Assembly: GCA_045603225.1 (NCBI GenBank)
Contig: JAZULT010000002.1
Location: forward strand, 1 to 41,291
Direction of reading: 5' to 3'
DNA length: 41,291 bases
Source of the DNA: RGIG9115 sp045603225
GTDB lineage: Bacteria > Bacillota > Clostridia > UBA1381
Positions 25,301-33,406 of the stretch are shown piece after piece. Within the stretch, counting starts at the first letter, position 1; each line of letters starts with the position of its first letter. The notes under the pieces are model-generated. The model was not told the origin of the DNA. It worked only from the letters and a program-made list of their open reading frames with translations, and made no database searches. A program made the position numbers and the translations under genes.

Positions 25301-26447
25301 CGGTGAGTACTACACAAGAATGCTGTCAAAGTGGGGACCTGATGCACTCTATCTTGCATTTGATGTATTCGACTGGTACCATGAAAATGCTCAGGTTGGA
25401 GCCGCCATCTGGAACGGTGACTCAATTCAGCTTGGTATTGACCCGCTTAACAACAACGGTGGAGAAGATACATATTATATGCCTGATGACTATGAGTATG
25501 GACTGGCGCTGACTGATTCGGGTGTGAAAACTTATGCTTGGCAGGATGCAACACTTCTTCCCGGTGACAGAGATTCGTCATGGGCGAATGCGGTGAGAAA
25601 TCACGGTCTCGGAATGACAAGATATTTCATGAGAATTCCGAAAGAAGCTCTTGTGGGACTCGGATTTTCGAGAGGGACAACATTCGGATTTGATGTGTGC
25701 TACAACAACTCAAACGTTGGTGCAAGATCTAACTATGTTCAGTTTACACCGGGTGTTGCAGATGGTAAGAAACCGTATCTGTACTGGGATTTCACACTTG
25801 TAGAAGATGACTGTAAGATTGAAAATACAAATATTGTTATCCCTGAAAAGATAGAAGCAAGTGCCGAAAAGGGTACGGAGAATAAGAGTAAATTCAAGGA
25901 TGTTCAGGGACACTGGGCAGAAGATGCTATTAATCTTGCTACAAGAAGAGGCTATGTCAGCGGAAGAACCGAAACAATATTTGACCCGAACAAAAATGTG
26001 ACAAGATGCGAAATGGCTGTTATGCTTACCAATGTTTCGGGTGGCAAAATAGAACCTGAAGGTCATATTTATGAGGATGTATGGAGAGGCTTGTGGCATG
26101 CATCAGCAGTAAACGGTGCACTTGTTGCGGGATTCATTCCGGACGGAATGGCTGACAATTATTTCAATCCTGAAAAAAATACCACACGTGAAGAAACATT
26201 TGCTATGATTGATGCGTTTTATAAGCATTACATGCCGGGTGACGTGGAGATTACAAAATCAATTGACAGCTTTTCGGATGCATCTGAGGTAAGCGCAATT
26301 TATAAAGATGCGGTAGAGAGAATGTACAGTCTCGGAATAGTAACCGGTACGGATAAAAACACACTTAATCCGCAGGATGCGGTTACAAGGGCAGAGGCAG
26401 TAAGCCTTTTGATAAGAGTTATGGAAAAAGCTGAGGAGGCGAAATGA
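22383..26447 (+). CDS. SLH-anchored clan GH-A-like glycoside hydrolase with CBM9-like domain
   Basis: A 1354-residue surface enzyme with GTG start after GGAGGGAGAAT. Signal peptide about 1-23 (ATLIITSTVSAFA). A beta domain (30-140) precedes a TIM-barrel-like catalytic region (about 145-430) with YFEIWNEPN (E265, probable acid/base) and IITEIGWATH (E365, probable nucleophile), the spacing expected of clan GH-A. A helical stretch (510-690) and Ig-like domains (700-930) follow. About 935-1140 match CBM9/DOMON-type sugar binding (DALYLAFDVFD, WNGDSIQLGIDP). Three SLH repeats close it (about 1165-1350: FKDVQGHWAEDAI, NVTRCEMAVML, AVTRAEAVSLL), anchoring it to the wall. No specific GH family can be assigned; substrate unknown. 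It overlaps the next gene by four bases. Confidence 0.85.
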   Translation: MKKYLSGILAATLIITSTVSAFADKASGIKDVEVQQAKTEVVIDVPEYSVAVWLPDIWRGDDFPYKVTIKSNSDKSEYYTIKTYCGPKEYPAIDVAVSAGKSVVREESIKGLLKGRHMIKIEVLSSDGNVVGSYSHTARILPPVVDAYLEPFTRAMGLAGALAVSEANHVAQLGTHRLEFTWEVGEAEKGKYTKLFAKDLEDAKKTGNKIVALVDYNNRVHNGGRTFNAGVDTKDNIDAFAKYTTFIQDTYKKGYPIEYFEIWNEPNGTWVPRNTTDYTYTSEITKRELMKLDKREKTATGSVAEGDFAFVDETLEAGLYPNMDAVANHPYIRPTLVDVGYHNAIANMTKTITKYGGWKEQIITEIGWATHTAGITVDQQAIELVKQVVVADYYDIAINQYFRSSDNNLYDYSADGVESNFGVFFKPVESDFKPSAYTISYLNNRTIGAVYCGRLLFDNEDIEASVYARDGELFVIMWSKGEETEVTFEGETLTAADMNGNPLGSGSTFTIGEEPVYLTGISRKHLSESLPGNVQKYLDLYVDTCFEGDEDKKGVNEARDLIYSTVELAESFKNKTILPTEEEALSAMREHYSVNKKLIDMYASGELEIGKEALNSLLYVNQWSGNIYASIYMLAVDKGSLNNYDFGGLKKLEEAQKAISYRAGENTLSYSDAILIYAEKFADKVKGVQNKKEYNPLKYGVLKAWDEMTAQLSETVINFSAVEPIGYDNVILQLPSSECEIEIGAAVTINASLYNYRNKKAVEGFVKLVAPDGDIVSQSDSFTLKAGTSMKIPLDVIVTNIQEGTYNLVLVENGEEIVVRKANIKGEKIFDVKIENIDTDFDRIDSVKVKFADLKGRSFSGNITLEPVCNWELDSSEAKTVDVFANGTQEFEWKVTSKESAAYHAYPFHIVVKNDVGETVVDEIQMLSFTVINKTDKELMPSEFNGDISFFYDAYPVYAETPEDPQKEEMWHDGEYYTRMLSKWGPDALYLAFDVFDWYHENAQVGAAIWNGDSIQLGIDPLNNNGGEDTYYMPDDYEYGLALTDSGVKTYAWQDATLLPGDRDSSWANAVRNHGLGMTRYFMRIPKEALVGLGFSRGTTFGFDVCYNNSNVGARSNYVQFTPGVADGKKPYLYWDFTLVEDDCKIENTNIVIPEKIEASAEKGTENKSKFKDVQGHWAEDAINLATRRGYVSGRTETIFDPNKNVTRCEMAVMLTNVSGGKIEPEGHIYEDVWRGLWHASAVNGALVAGFIPDGMADNYFNPEKNTTREETFAMIDAFYKHYMPGDVEITKSIDSFSDASEVSAIYKDAVERMYSLGIVTGTDKNTLNPQDAVTRAEAVSLLIRVMEKAEEAK

Positions 26448-29400
26448 TGAAGAAATTTACAGCGTATGTACTGGCAATTTGTGCTGTGTGCCAATCGGTT
26501 GCATCGGCTCAGATTACCGCTACTCAGACAAGTGAGGAGGGTGATATCAAAATTGATATCGCTCTCCCGGATAAATATATTGATGACTATTATTCGCTTT
26601 ATGTTCTTAATCCCGGAAAAACAAAAGAGGATTTGCAGGAAAGAGACAGCAGTGCTGTTCAGTACTATCATCAGGGAGAATATCCGGTAAGCGGTGAAAG
26701 CATTGATTTCAGAATAAACAGAAGTTTGTTTGACAGTGGAATCGAACCGTTTTTCAGGGTTTTGCTCCGTGCCGGAGACTATAGTGAGGAAATAGTATTT
26801 TCGTCATACGGTTCAGATGTGAGAGCGGAGCTTATAGAGGAAATCAACAGTAAATCAGCGGAGAATATTGATACTCTTGCAGACAGAACGGTAAACGTTT
26901 TTAATGCCGGAATTGATTCCTACGATAAGATTACGGATAAAACGGAAGTTGCTCGCAAGCTGTTTGAAATATGTGATAAGGCTACAGTAAGCAATGTCGC
27001 AGATTATATGAGGCAGGCGATTGTAATTTCCGGTGCAGAAAGCGGAGATTTTGAAATTGTAAGTGCAGGGGAAATAAACTATAATGATATAATCGGAGCA
27101 GATGGGGAAATTGAAAGGCTTCTCGCAGATATCAAAAAAGTAAATAACGTAAACAACGCTCTTAAGGAGAATGAATATTCATCTGTAGAAAAGCTCAGAG
27201 AAGTGATTGAAGAGGAAATTATTCTTGAAGCGGTTTACGGAAATAAGTCTCTCGGTTACGGACATATTGAGAAAATAATAAAGAAATATTCAGACTATCT
27301 TGAAGATAAAGGTCTTGATGTTGATGCATATAATTCATCAAAGAAAGATACTGTCGGTCAGAAGCTTCTGTCAGCAGGAAAGAAAGATTTTGACGGATTT
27401 ATATCAAAATTCAATTCGCTGACAGAAGAGAAGAAGTCATCTTCTTCAAAAGGCGGAGGCTCGTCATCTTCGTCGAAGGGCGGAGGAATAACTGCTGTCG
27501 GTAAAGTTCCCGAAGGGGAGCAGACGAAAGATGAATTTGCTGATTTATCAGGTGCTGAATGGGCAAGAGCGAAGGTCATGTCACTAAAGGACAGAGGAAT
27601 TGTTTCAGGTGACGGAGAAAACTTTTATCCGAACAATAACGTGACAAGAGCTGAGTTTACAAAGATGATTGTTGATGCTCTCGGAATCAGTGAGCAGGCG
27701 GAGCTTGCTTTTGACGATGTTGAAAGCGGGGCATGGTATGAAAGCTATGTAAAACGCGGTGTAGGTGCATCTGTTATATATGGTGACGGAACAAGTTTTT
27801 ATCCGAACGATAATATAAAGAGACAGGATATTGCAGCTATCTGCTACCGTGCGCTTAAATATAAAGGCTTTAATCTGGCTGATACAGGTTATGCAATGAG
27901 CTTTAATGATACGGGAACTATATCCGATTATGCTAAGGAAAGCGTTCAGATACTTTATCAGTACGGTATCATAAACGGTAATGAGCTGAATGAGTTTCTT
28001 CCGGTTAATAATGCGACAAGGGCAGAAGCCGCAGTTATTATATGGGGAATTTTAAGCGGTATTGAAAAAGGATTTGTTCCGCAGAGAAGTATAAACATGA
28101 GCAATCCGGCTGATGTTTCGTCTAACAATCTTGAACAGGGAACATTTCTCATGGTTCGTGCCGGAATTATATCTTCTGAAAATGCAGGCAATCCCGGTAA
28201 GAAGGTAACAAGAGGTGAGTTTGCGAAAATCCTTGCAAAGTATGCGAATAAAGAAGATATTAAAGGCGGCGGACAGTTTTACGGTGATGTGACAGCTGAA
28301 ACACCGTACAATGAACACATTAATTCAATGACGTCACTCGGATATCTTCCGTGGATGGATTCAGAGCTTTATGAGCCTGAAAAGCTTGTAACCGAAAACG
28401 AAGCCAAAATTGCAATACTGAATGTTCTCGGCTACGGAAAATTACTTAATGATGAAAATGAATATCTTAAAACAGCCGCTGAAGTCGGAATAGAAAGCGA
28501 AATTCCATGCGGCGGAGACGAAGCCGTTACAATGGGCGGAATAATCTCAATGTTTGAAAACAGTCTTGAAGCCGATGTAATGGAAATTGATATGAGCGGC
28601 GGAGAAGTAAGACTTGTAAATGGCGCTGAATTCCTCGAAAGCTTCTATGGAATAAAGCAGGTTAAGGGAGTCATGAACGGAAATAACATAACATCTTATG
28701 ACTCGGAGTCCTCACCTCATGAAAACTTTATTCTTATAGATTCTGAGGAATACGAAATTGATAATGATTTGTATTTTATGAACGACTATCTCGGATATCA
28801 GCTTCAGGTGGCGTATACTGAAAAGGATAATAAGGTTGTTGGCTTTAAAAAGCTCAAAAATTCCGAGCTTGTAGTGTCCGATAATGAGATAGAAGAGTAT
28901 AAGGATGGGAGAATATACTATATAACAAATAGCGGTGGTAAAAAGAAAAATGTAAGTATTCCTGACGATGCAGTTATAGTCTATAACGGAGTTGTAGAGA
29001 AAAGCTATACAGAGGAAATGTTCGACATTTCAAGCGGAAGTATAGAGTTTGTCGGAAACAGCAGTGATAACTATAATGTTGTGAAAATCTATGATTATGA
29101 TACGATTATCACAAACGGAGCATCAGAGACGAACCGTAAGATTTTCTCATCTAATACAGGCACGGTTTATAGTCTTGATGACTATGATAATGTAATTATA
29201 AGAACCGGAAGCGGTGCACTTAAAGATGTGGGAGATATAAAGGGCGGTAACGTTTTATCGATTGCAGAAAGCCTTGATAAGAGAAATATTATTGTCAATA
29301 TATCTGACGGAACCGTAAACGGAAAGATTAACAGAATTCAGGAAGACAGTATGCTTTGCATAATAGACGGAAAAGAATATGAGCTTATAGACGGTCATAA

Positions 29401-30673
29401 TCTTGATTCTTCAATGCTCGGCAGTAACGGAAAGTTTTATGTTGACTATAAAGGCAGAGTCGTATGGGCAAGTGTCACAGGTTCTGATGATATGAGGTAC
29501 GGATTCCTTGTAAAAGCTTCGTATAACGATTCCGAAGAACAGTTCTTCTTTAAGATATTTACCGACAGCGGAGATATGATAACTGTAAATCAGCCTCCAA
29601 GTGTCAGAATTGACGGTGACAAGGTAGAAGGAAATGCAATTTCTTATTATTTCCTTAATACACCTGAAGGAGAACAGACTGATAAAATGCAGCCTCAGCT
29701 TATAAAGTACAGAATGAATTCAGAAGGAATCATAAAGGAAATTGATACCGCTTACATGGGTGCAAACGAAAATGCATCTTCACTTACTCTTAATAATGAG
29801 GCTTATACAGAACAGAGACTGTTTTCACAAAATACAGGACGTCTTGTTGAAACAGGTCTTGCACAGTCAGCAGGTTTGTATAATGCAATGCGTCTTGACA
29901 ACAGCACCGTTATATTCAGAGTTCCGGAAGCTGATGACATGGCAGATGCAGACGATACAGATTTCAGTCTCGTTCCTTTCGGCACGCTGTATGAAGGAAG
30001 AGTTCTTGCAGGTCCCGTACTTGCTTACGACACCGATTTTGAAAATGCCGACCTTGTAAAGGCACTTACTTATACCAATGCAAGAACAACAAGTGGTGTA
30101 AGTCATAATCAGGCATTTCTTGTTACAGCTGTGACTGAAAGTATAAACGCTGAAGAAGAAGTTGTTCCGTCCATAAAAGGATATGACTATCTTGCAAAGA
30201 CTGAAACTCTTCTTACAAGCTCTCCAAAGGAAAATGTATTTGAAAATGTAAAGCCGGGAGATGTTATCAGATATGCCCTTGACAGCAAAGGTAACGTTGA
30301 AGAACTTATAATTGACCTTGATAAGAAAACTGCGGCTCTCGGAAAAACTATTGTTCCGTGGGTGCAGGGTAATATGGGAATGGGTTCCGGAAGCGTTTCT
30401 TCCGCATATATGTACGGAATAATCACCCATAAAAACGGTAACTACATAAATGTATCCGGAAAGGTAGAAAAAGAAAACGGCGAAATCAAACGTGGTGGTA
30501 TTACATATGATATCACAAATGCCGAAGTATTGCTGTTTGACACAAAGACAAACAGAATTGAAAAAATATCATCGGACGAGCTTAGCGAGTATCTGTATGA
30601 TGTAACACCAAACGCAAGAGTTTATTTTTACTCAAGCTTTACATTATTGGTTAATGCAATAGTGTATATTTAA
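26444..30673 (+). CDS. Giant SLH-domain cell-surface protein
   Basis: A 1409-residue secreted protein that overlaps the glycosidase gene (ATGATG start, four-base overlap). Signal peptide about 1-23 (ending VASA). Residues 25-320 are mixed beta and helical. A serine/glycine linker with two near-identical KSSSSKGGG-type blocks lies at about 329-347. Three SLH repeats (about 364-540: VTRAEFTKMIVDAL, IKRQDIAAICYRAL, ATRAEAAVIIWGIL) and two or three degenerate SLH-like repeats (about 559-665: VTRGEFAKILAKY) follow. The remaining 740 residues are beta-rich, with no recognised catalytic motif. Anchoring SLH in the middle is unusual and would leave two large arms exposed. It may be a scaffold or S-layer-associated partner of the glycosidases (inference). 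Confidence 0.83.
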   Translation: MMKKFTAYVLAICAVCQSVASAQITATQTSEEGDIKIDIALPDKYIDDYYSLYVLNPGKTKEDLQERDSSAVQYYHQGEYPVSGESIDFRINRSLFDSGIEPFFRVLLRAGDYSEEIVFSSYGSDVRAELIEEINSKSAENIDTLADRTVNVFNAGIDSYDKITDKTEVARKLFEICDKATVSNVADYMRQAIVISGAESGDFEIVSAGEINYNDIIGADGEIERLLADIKKVNNVNNALKENEYSSVEKLREVIEEEIILEAVYGNKSLGYGHIEKIIKKYSDYLEDKGLDVDAYNSSKKDTVGQKLLSAGKKDFDGFISKFNSLTEEKKSSSSKGGGSSSSSKGGGITAVGKVPEGEQTKDEFADLSGAEWARAKVMSLKDRGIVSGDGENFYPNNNVTRAEFTKMIVDALGISEQAELAFDDVESGAWYESYVKRGVGASVIYGDGTSFYPNDNIKRQDIAAICYRALKYKGFNLADTGYAMSFNDTGTISDYAKESVQILYQYGIINGNELNEFLPVNNATRAEAAVIIWGILSGIEKGFVPQRSINMSNPADVSSNNLEQGTFLMVRAGIISSENAGNPGKKVTRGEFAKILAKYANKEDIKGGGQFYGDVTAETPYNEHINSMTSLGYLPWMDSELYEPEKLVTENEAKIAILNVLGYGKLLNDENEYLKTAAEVGIESEIPCGGDEAVTMGGIISMFENSLEADVMEIDMSGGEVRLVNGAEFLESFYGIKQVKGVMNGNNITSYDSESSPHENFILIDSEEYEIDNDLYFMNDYLGYQLQVAYTEKDNKVVGFKKLKNSELVVSDNEIEEYKDGRIYYITNSGGKKKNVSIPDDAVIVYNGVVEKSYTEEMFDISSGSIEFVGNSSDNYNVVKIYDYDTIITNGASETNRKIFSSNTGTVYSLDDYDNVIIRTGSGALKDVGDIKGGNVLSIAESLDKRNIIVNISDGTVNGKINRIQEDSMLCIIDGKEYELIDGHNLDSSMLGSNGKFYVDYKGRVVWASVTGSDDMRYGFLVKASYNDSEEQFFFKIFTDSGDMITVNQPPSVRIDGDKVEGNAISYYFLNTPEGEQTDKMQPQLIKYRMNSEGIIKEIDTAYMGANENASSLTLNNEAYTEQRLFSQNTGRLVETGLAQSAGLYNAMRLDNSTVIFRVPEADDMADADDTDFSLVPFGTLYEGRVLAGPVLAYDTDFENADLVKALTYTNARTTSGVSHNQAFLVTAVTESINAEEEVVPSIKGYDYLAKTETLLTSSPKENVFENVKPGDVIRYALDSKGNVEELIIDLDKKTAALGKTIVPWVQGNMGMGSGSVSSAYMYGIITHKNGNYINVSGKVEKENGEIKRGGITYDITNAEVLLFDTKTNRIEKISSDELSEYLYDVTPNARVYFYSSFTLLVNAIVYI

Positions 30674-30727
30674 AATCGTATTCAATTTTATTGAATAAAA
30701 TTTATTATAAATCAGGAGGAGAAAAGT

Positions 30728-33406
30728 ATGAAAAACTTGAAACTCAAATCATCGGTTTTACTGGCAAGCATAGCAGTTCAGTGCTTCTCGGGATTAAGTG
30801 TTAATGCAGAAGAATTAACACTTTCCGCAAAGCTTGCAATTACTGATGAACGCGGAAACTATGTGGACAGTTTAAACGGAATGAAAACTCTCTACGGAGA
30901 AATTGAACTGTCTGATGCACCGGGAACGGCAGATGTTTTTGTCGGTGCATACGATGCAGAAGGAAATCTTGTGTCGGTTGGTAAAACGGAACTCGGAGAG
31001 AATGAAACTTCAGCAGAATTTTCATTCGAAACAAGCGGTGAGCAGGTAAGTGTTGAGGCTTTCGTATGGGACAAAAATCAGAAACCGCTTACTGACAAGG
31101 TAAATGTATGGAACGTAAGAACGGAAGGACTTTATGAGTGGTTCGGACTTGCGGCTGAAGGTTTTTATCAGACAACAGCAAAAAATGTAACTACAAAATG
31201 GGTATGGGGTGATACTCCGGACGGAGCATTCTGGAGCTTTGACCCGGCAATTGACCAGTATCTCATTTTCAACAATGCAGCTTATGGCGGCAAATGGATA
31301 AAGTATCAGGTTACTGCGGACGGAAATGTTTATGAAAGTGAACCGAGACTTATGTCATATTATCCATTAAGAGGCGCGGAAACAATTTCAGGAGCAAGAA
31401 AAACAACTCCGGATGAATACGTATTCGAAGTAGACGGTATGGAGCTCGTTCTTCTTGAAGTAACAGACAGTGATACTGCTAAATTTAAGGTAATGTCTAA
31501 AAACGGTCTTGGTGATGCGGTGTCATACTGCCCGTACTTTAACCCTGTAGGTGGAGCAGAAACTGAAAACCTTCCTCAGGCTGTAAAAGATGTTCAGGCA
31601 GGAAATCCAAACGTCACAGGTGTTATTTCTTTCCATGGTATGTACTATTACCTTAATAACGACTTTAAGAATGCAGGATATATTCCGCAGTCTGTTCTTA
31701 ACAATATAGATAATTCTATAACTGTTATTACAAACACGGGACCATGGGGTGTGGTAGAATGTATCATGCCTGCATGGGGCGGTATTACTTTACCTGACAT
31801 CAATGAAGTAATCAAGTATAAAGACAGACTCGGTTTTGCAGATGACGGCAAAGACTGGTGGACAAGATCAAATATCAATAACGATTATCAGTATATTTAT
31901 GTGAAAGGTTCTGACCCTGTAAACTATAACACAACAGCAGGCGGATATCAGGTGCCTTGGGATCAGCTTTATGCAAATGTAAGACCTATGATGTATCTTA
32001 ATGAAGATTTCTTCACAAATGTAAAAGTTGACCTTTCAAAAGCAGGTGCTGAAGTTAAAAAGGCTGTAAGAAAGCTTTACAGCTATGATGAACTTTTAAA
32101 TGCTGGTTACACTGAAGAAGAGCTTGCTCTTTACTATACAGGAAGTGAAATTTCGAATCTTGAAATTTCAGGCGAAATGAAGCAGGGTTCAACTCTTACA
32201 GCAAGTGTTGACGGAGACGCAAATGCAACATTCGAATGGCAGATTGCAGGAACTGAAGACGGACTGTATGAAGTGGTTGCAACAGGAAACAGTTATGCTC
32301 CGACATTTGCTGATAACGGCAAATATTTAAAGGCTGTTGCATACGGTACAAACGGTGACAGTCTTGAAACAGAGCCTATGCTCATATCAAGTATAAGAGA
32401 AGATTTTGCAGGAACACTTTCAGACGTTACAATCAAGGGTATTTTCTATGCAGGTAACTATCTCTATGCTGATTATACTCTTAACGACATGACTGAAGAC
32501 GAAATAGCTAATTATGCATGGTATGTATCAGATGCCGAAAACGGTGTTTACTCACCTGCAGGGCTTGAAAAGTCTGTTGCAACTGAAGATATTGAAGCTG
32601 ACAGATATTATTACTGCGAAATAACAATAGCTGACGGAACAAAGTACACAACACCCGTTCAGAAGGTTGACAAACGTATATGGGCAAGATGGGATAACGA
32701 CAGTACTCAGGACCCGGGTAACATAGACACAGCGACAGAAGCACTCGCAACTGCGGCACTTGACAGTAACCCTGAATATATGTTTACTGTAGACGGACAC
32801 GATTTTGTTCTTCTTGATACTATCGGAACATCAGATACTGCACGTTATAAGGTAATAGCTGAAAATACTTACGGTAAATATAAATATTCTGAACTTGACG
32901 GTGAAGCATTTACTTCGCAGTTCCCTGAGGCTATCACTTCACATGTTGATTACAAAGTATTCAGAACAGGAACACTTAATAGTTGGATGGGTTATACAAT
33001 TGGTGGATGTGTAAATACAGATGAAGATTATAACGGTTATCATGGATTCTATCCCGGAAATATCGACGATTTTGTAAAATATAAGAATATTGTGGGCTTA
33101 AGAGCTTATAACAGAAATGATTATCTTGTAAGTGATAACCCGACTCCCGTATTCTTCGGAACTCATACAAATGCAGTTCAGTCGGCAGACAGAAATATGT
33201 TCGCTCTTGGTGTAGAAGGAGAAACGGTTGTTATTAAGAATGACTGCAATAACCAGTGGGCGCCTGATCTTTACTATGAAGTAAGACCTATATTCTATCT
33301 TGACAAGGACTTCTTCACAGAAGAGGCAGCTTTTGTTGAGTATATGGGTTCAAAGGTTCAGGAAATGATTGCAGCATCTTCAGCTGACGGTGTAGGTGCT
33401 TTGTGA
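30728..33406 (+). CDS. Secreted Ig-like / duplicated FYL-module protein, N-terminal half of an interrupted glycosidase
   Basis: An 892-residue product that stops at an isolated TGA (33404-33406), with AGGAGGAG before the ATG. Signal peptide about 1-26 (ending LSVNA). A beta domain (28-225) precedes module copy 1 (about 232-430: VFEVDGMELVLLE, WWTRSNINN, VRPMMYL). Two Ig-like beta domains follow (about 470-660; the second resembles one in the protein at 19463), then module copy 2 (about 684-865: VDGHDFVLLD, SDTARYKVIA, GYHGFYPG, VRPIFYLDKDFF). The same frame stays open past the TGA for 2.5 kb and encodes an Ig-like domain and a TIM-barrel glycosidase. The stop therefore splits one ancestral protein of over 1700 residues. 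The modules weakly recall DUF6273-type sequences (WWLRS, VRP) but this is not secure. Confidence 0.8.
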   Translation: MKNLKLKSSVLLASIAVQCFSGLSVNAEELTLSAKLAITDERGNYVDSLNGMKTLYGEIELSDAPGTADVFVGAYDAEGNLVSVGKTELGENETSAEFSFETSGEQVSVEAFVWDKNQKPLTDKVNVWNVRTEGLYEWFGLAAEGFYQTTAKNVTTKWVWGDTPDGAFWSFDPAIDQYLIFNNAAYGGKWIKYQVTADGNVYESEPRLMSYYPLRGAETISGARKTTPDEYVFEVDGMELVLLEVTDSDTAKFKVMSKNGLGDAVSYCPYFNPVGGAETENLPQAVKDVQAGNPNVTGVISFHGMYYYLNNDFKNAGYIPQSVLNNIDNSITVITNTGPWGVVECIMPAWGGITLPDINEVIKYKDRLGFADDGKDWWTRSNINNDYQYIYVKGSDPVNYNTTAGGYQVPWDQLYANVRPMMYLNEDFFTNVKVDLSKAGAEVKKAVRKLYSYDELLNAGYTEEELALYYTGSEISNLEISGEMKQGSTLTASVDGDANATFEWQIAGTEDGLYEVVATGNSYAPTFADNGKYLKAVAYGTNGDSLETEPMLISSIREDFAGTLSDVTIKGIFYAGNYLYADYTLNDMTEDEIANYAWYVSDAENGVYSPAGLEKSVATEDIEADRYYYCEITIADGTKYTTPVQKVDKRIWARWDNDSTQDPGNIDTATEALATAALDSNPEYMFTVDGHDFVLLDTIGTSDTARYKVIAENTYGKYKYSELDGEAFTSQFPEAITSHVDYKVFRTGTLNSWMGYTIGGCVNTDEDYNGYHGFYPGNIDDFVKYKNIVGLRAYNRNDYLVSDNPTPVFFGTHTNAVQSADRNMFALGVEGETVVIKNDCNNQWAPDLYYEVRPIFYLDKDFFTEEAAFVEYMGSKVQEMIAASSADGVGAL

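Noticed and set aside
33404..33406. Selenocysteine or a recoded TGA genetic code
   Set aside because: TGA is the normal stop of many genes here (for example at 9292-9294 and 22367-22369), and the paralogous position in an Ig-like domain gives no reason for selenocysteine. Plain readthrough or mutation is simpler.
30728..33406. Firm assignment of the repeated module to DUF6273
   Set aside because: Only a few residues (WWxRS, VRP) agree by eye; this is not enough without a profile search.
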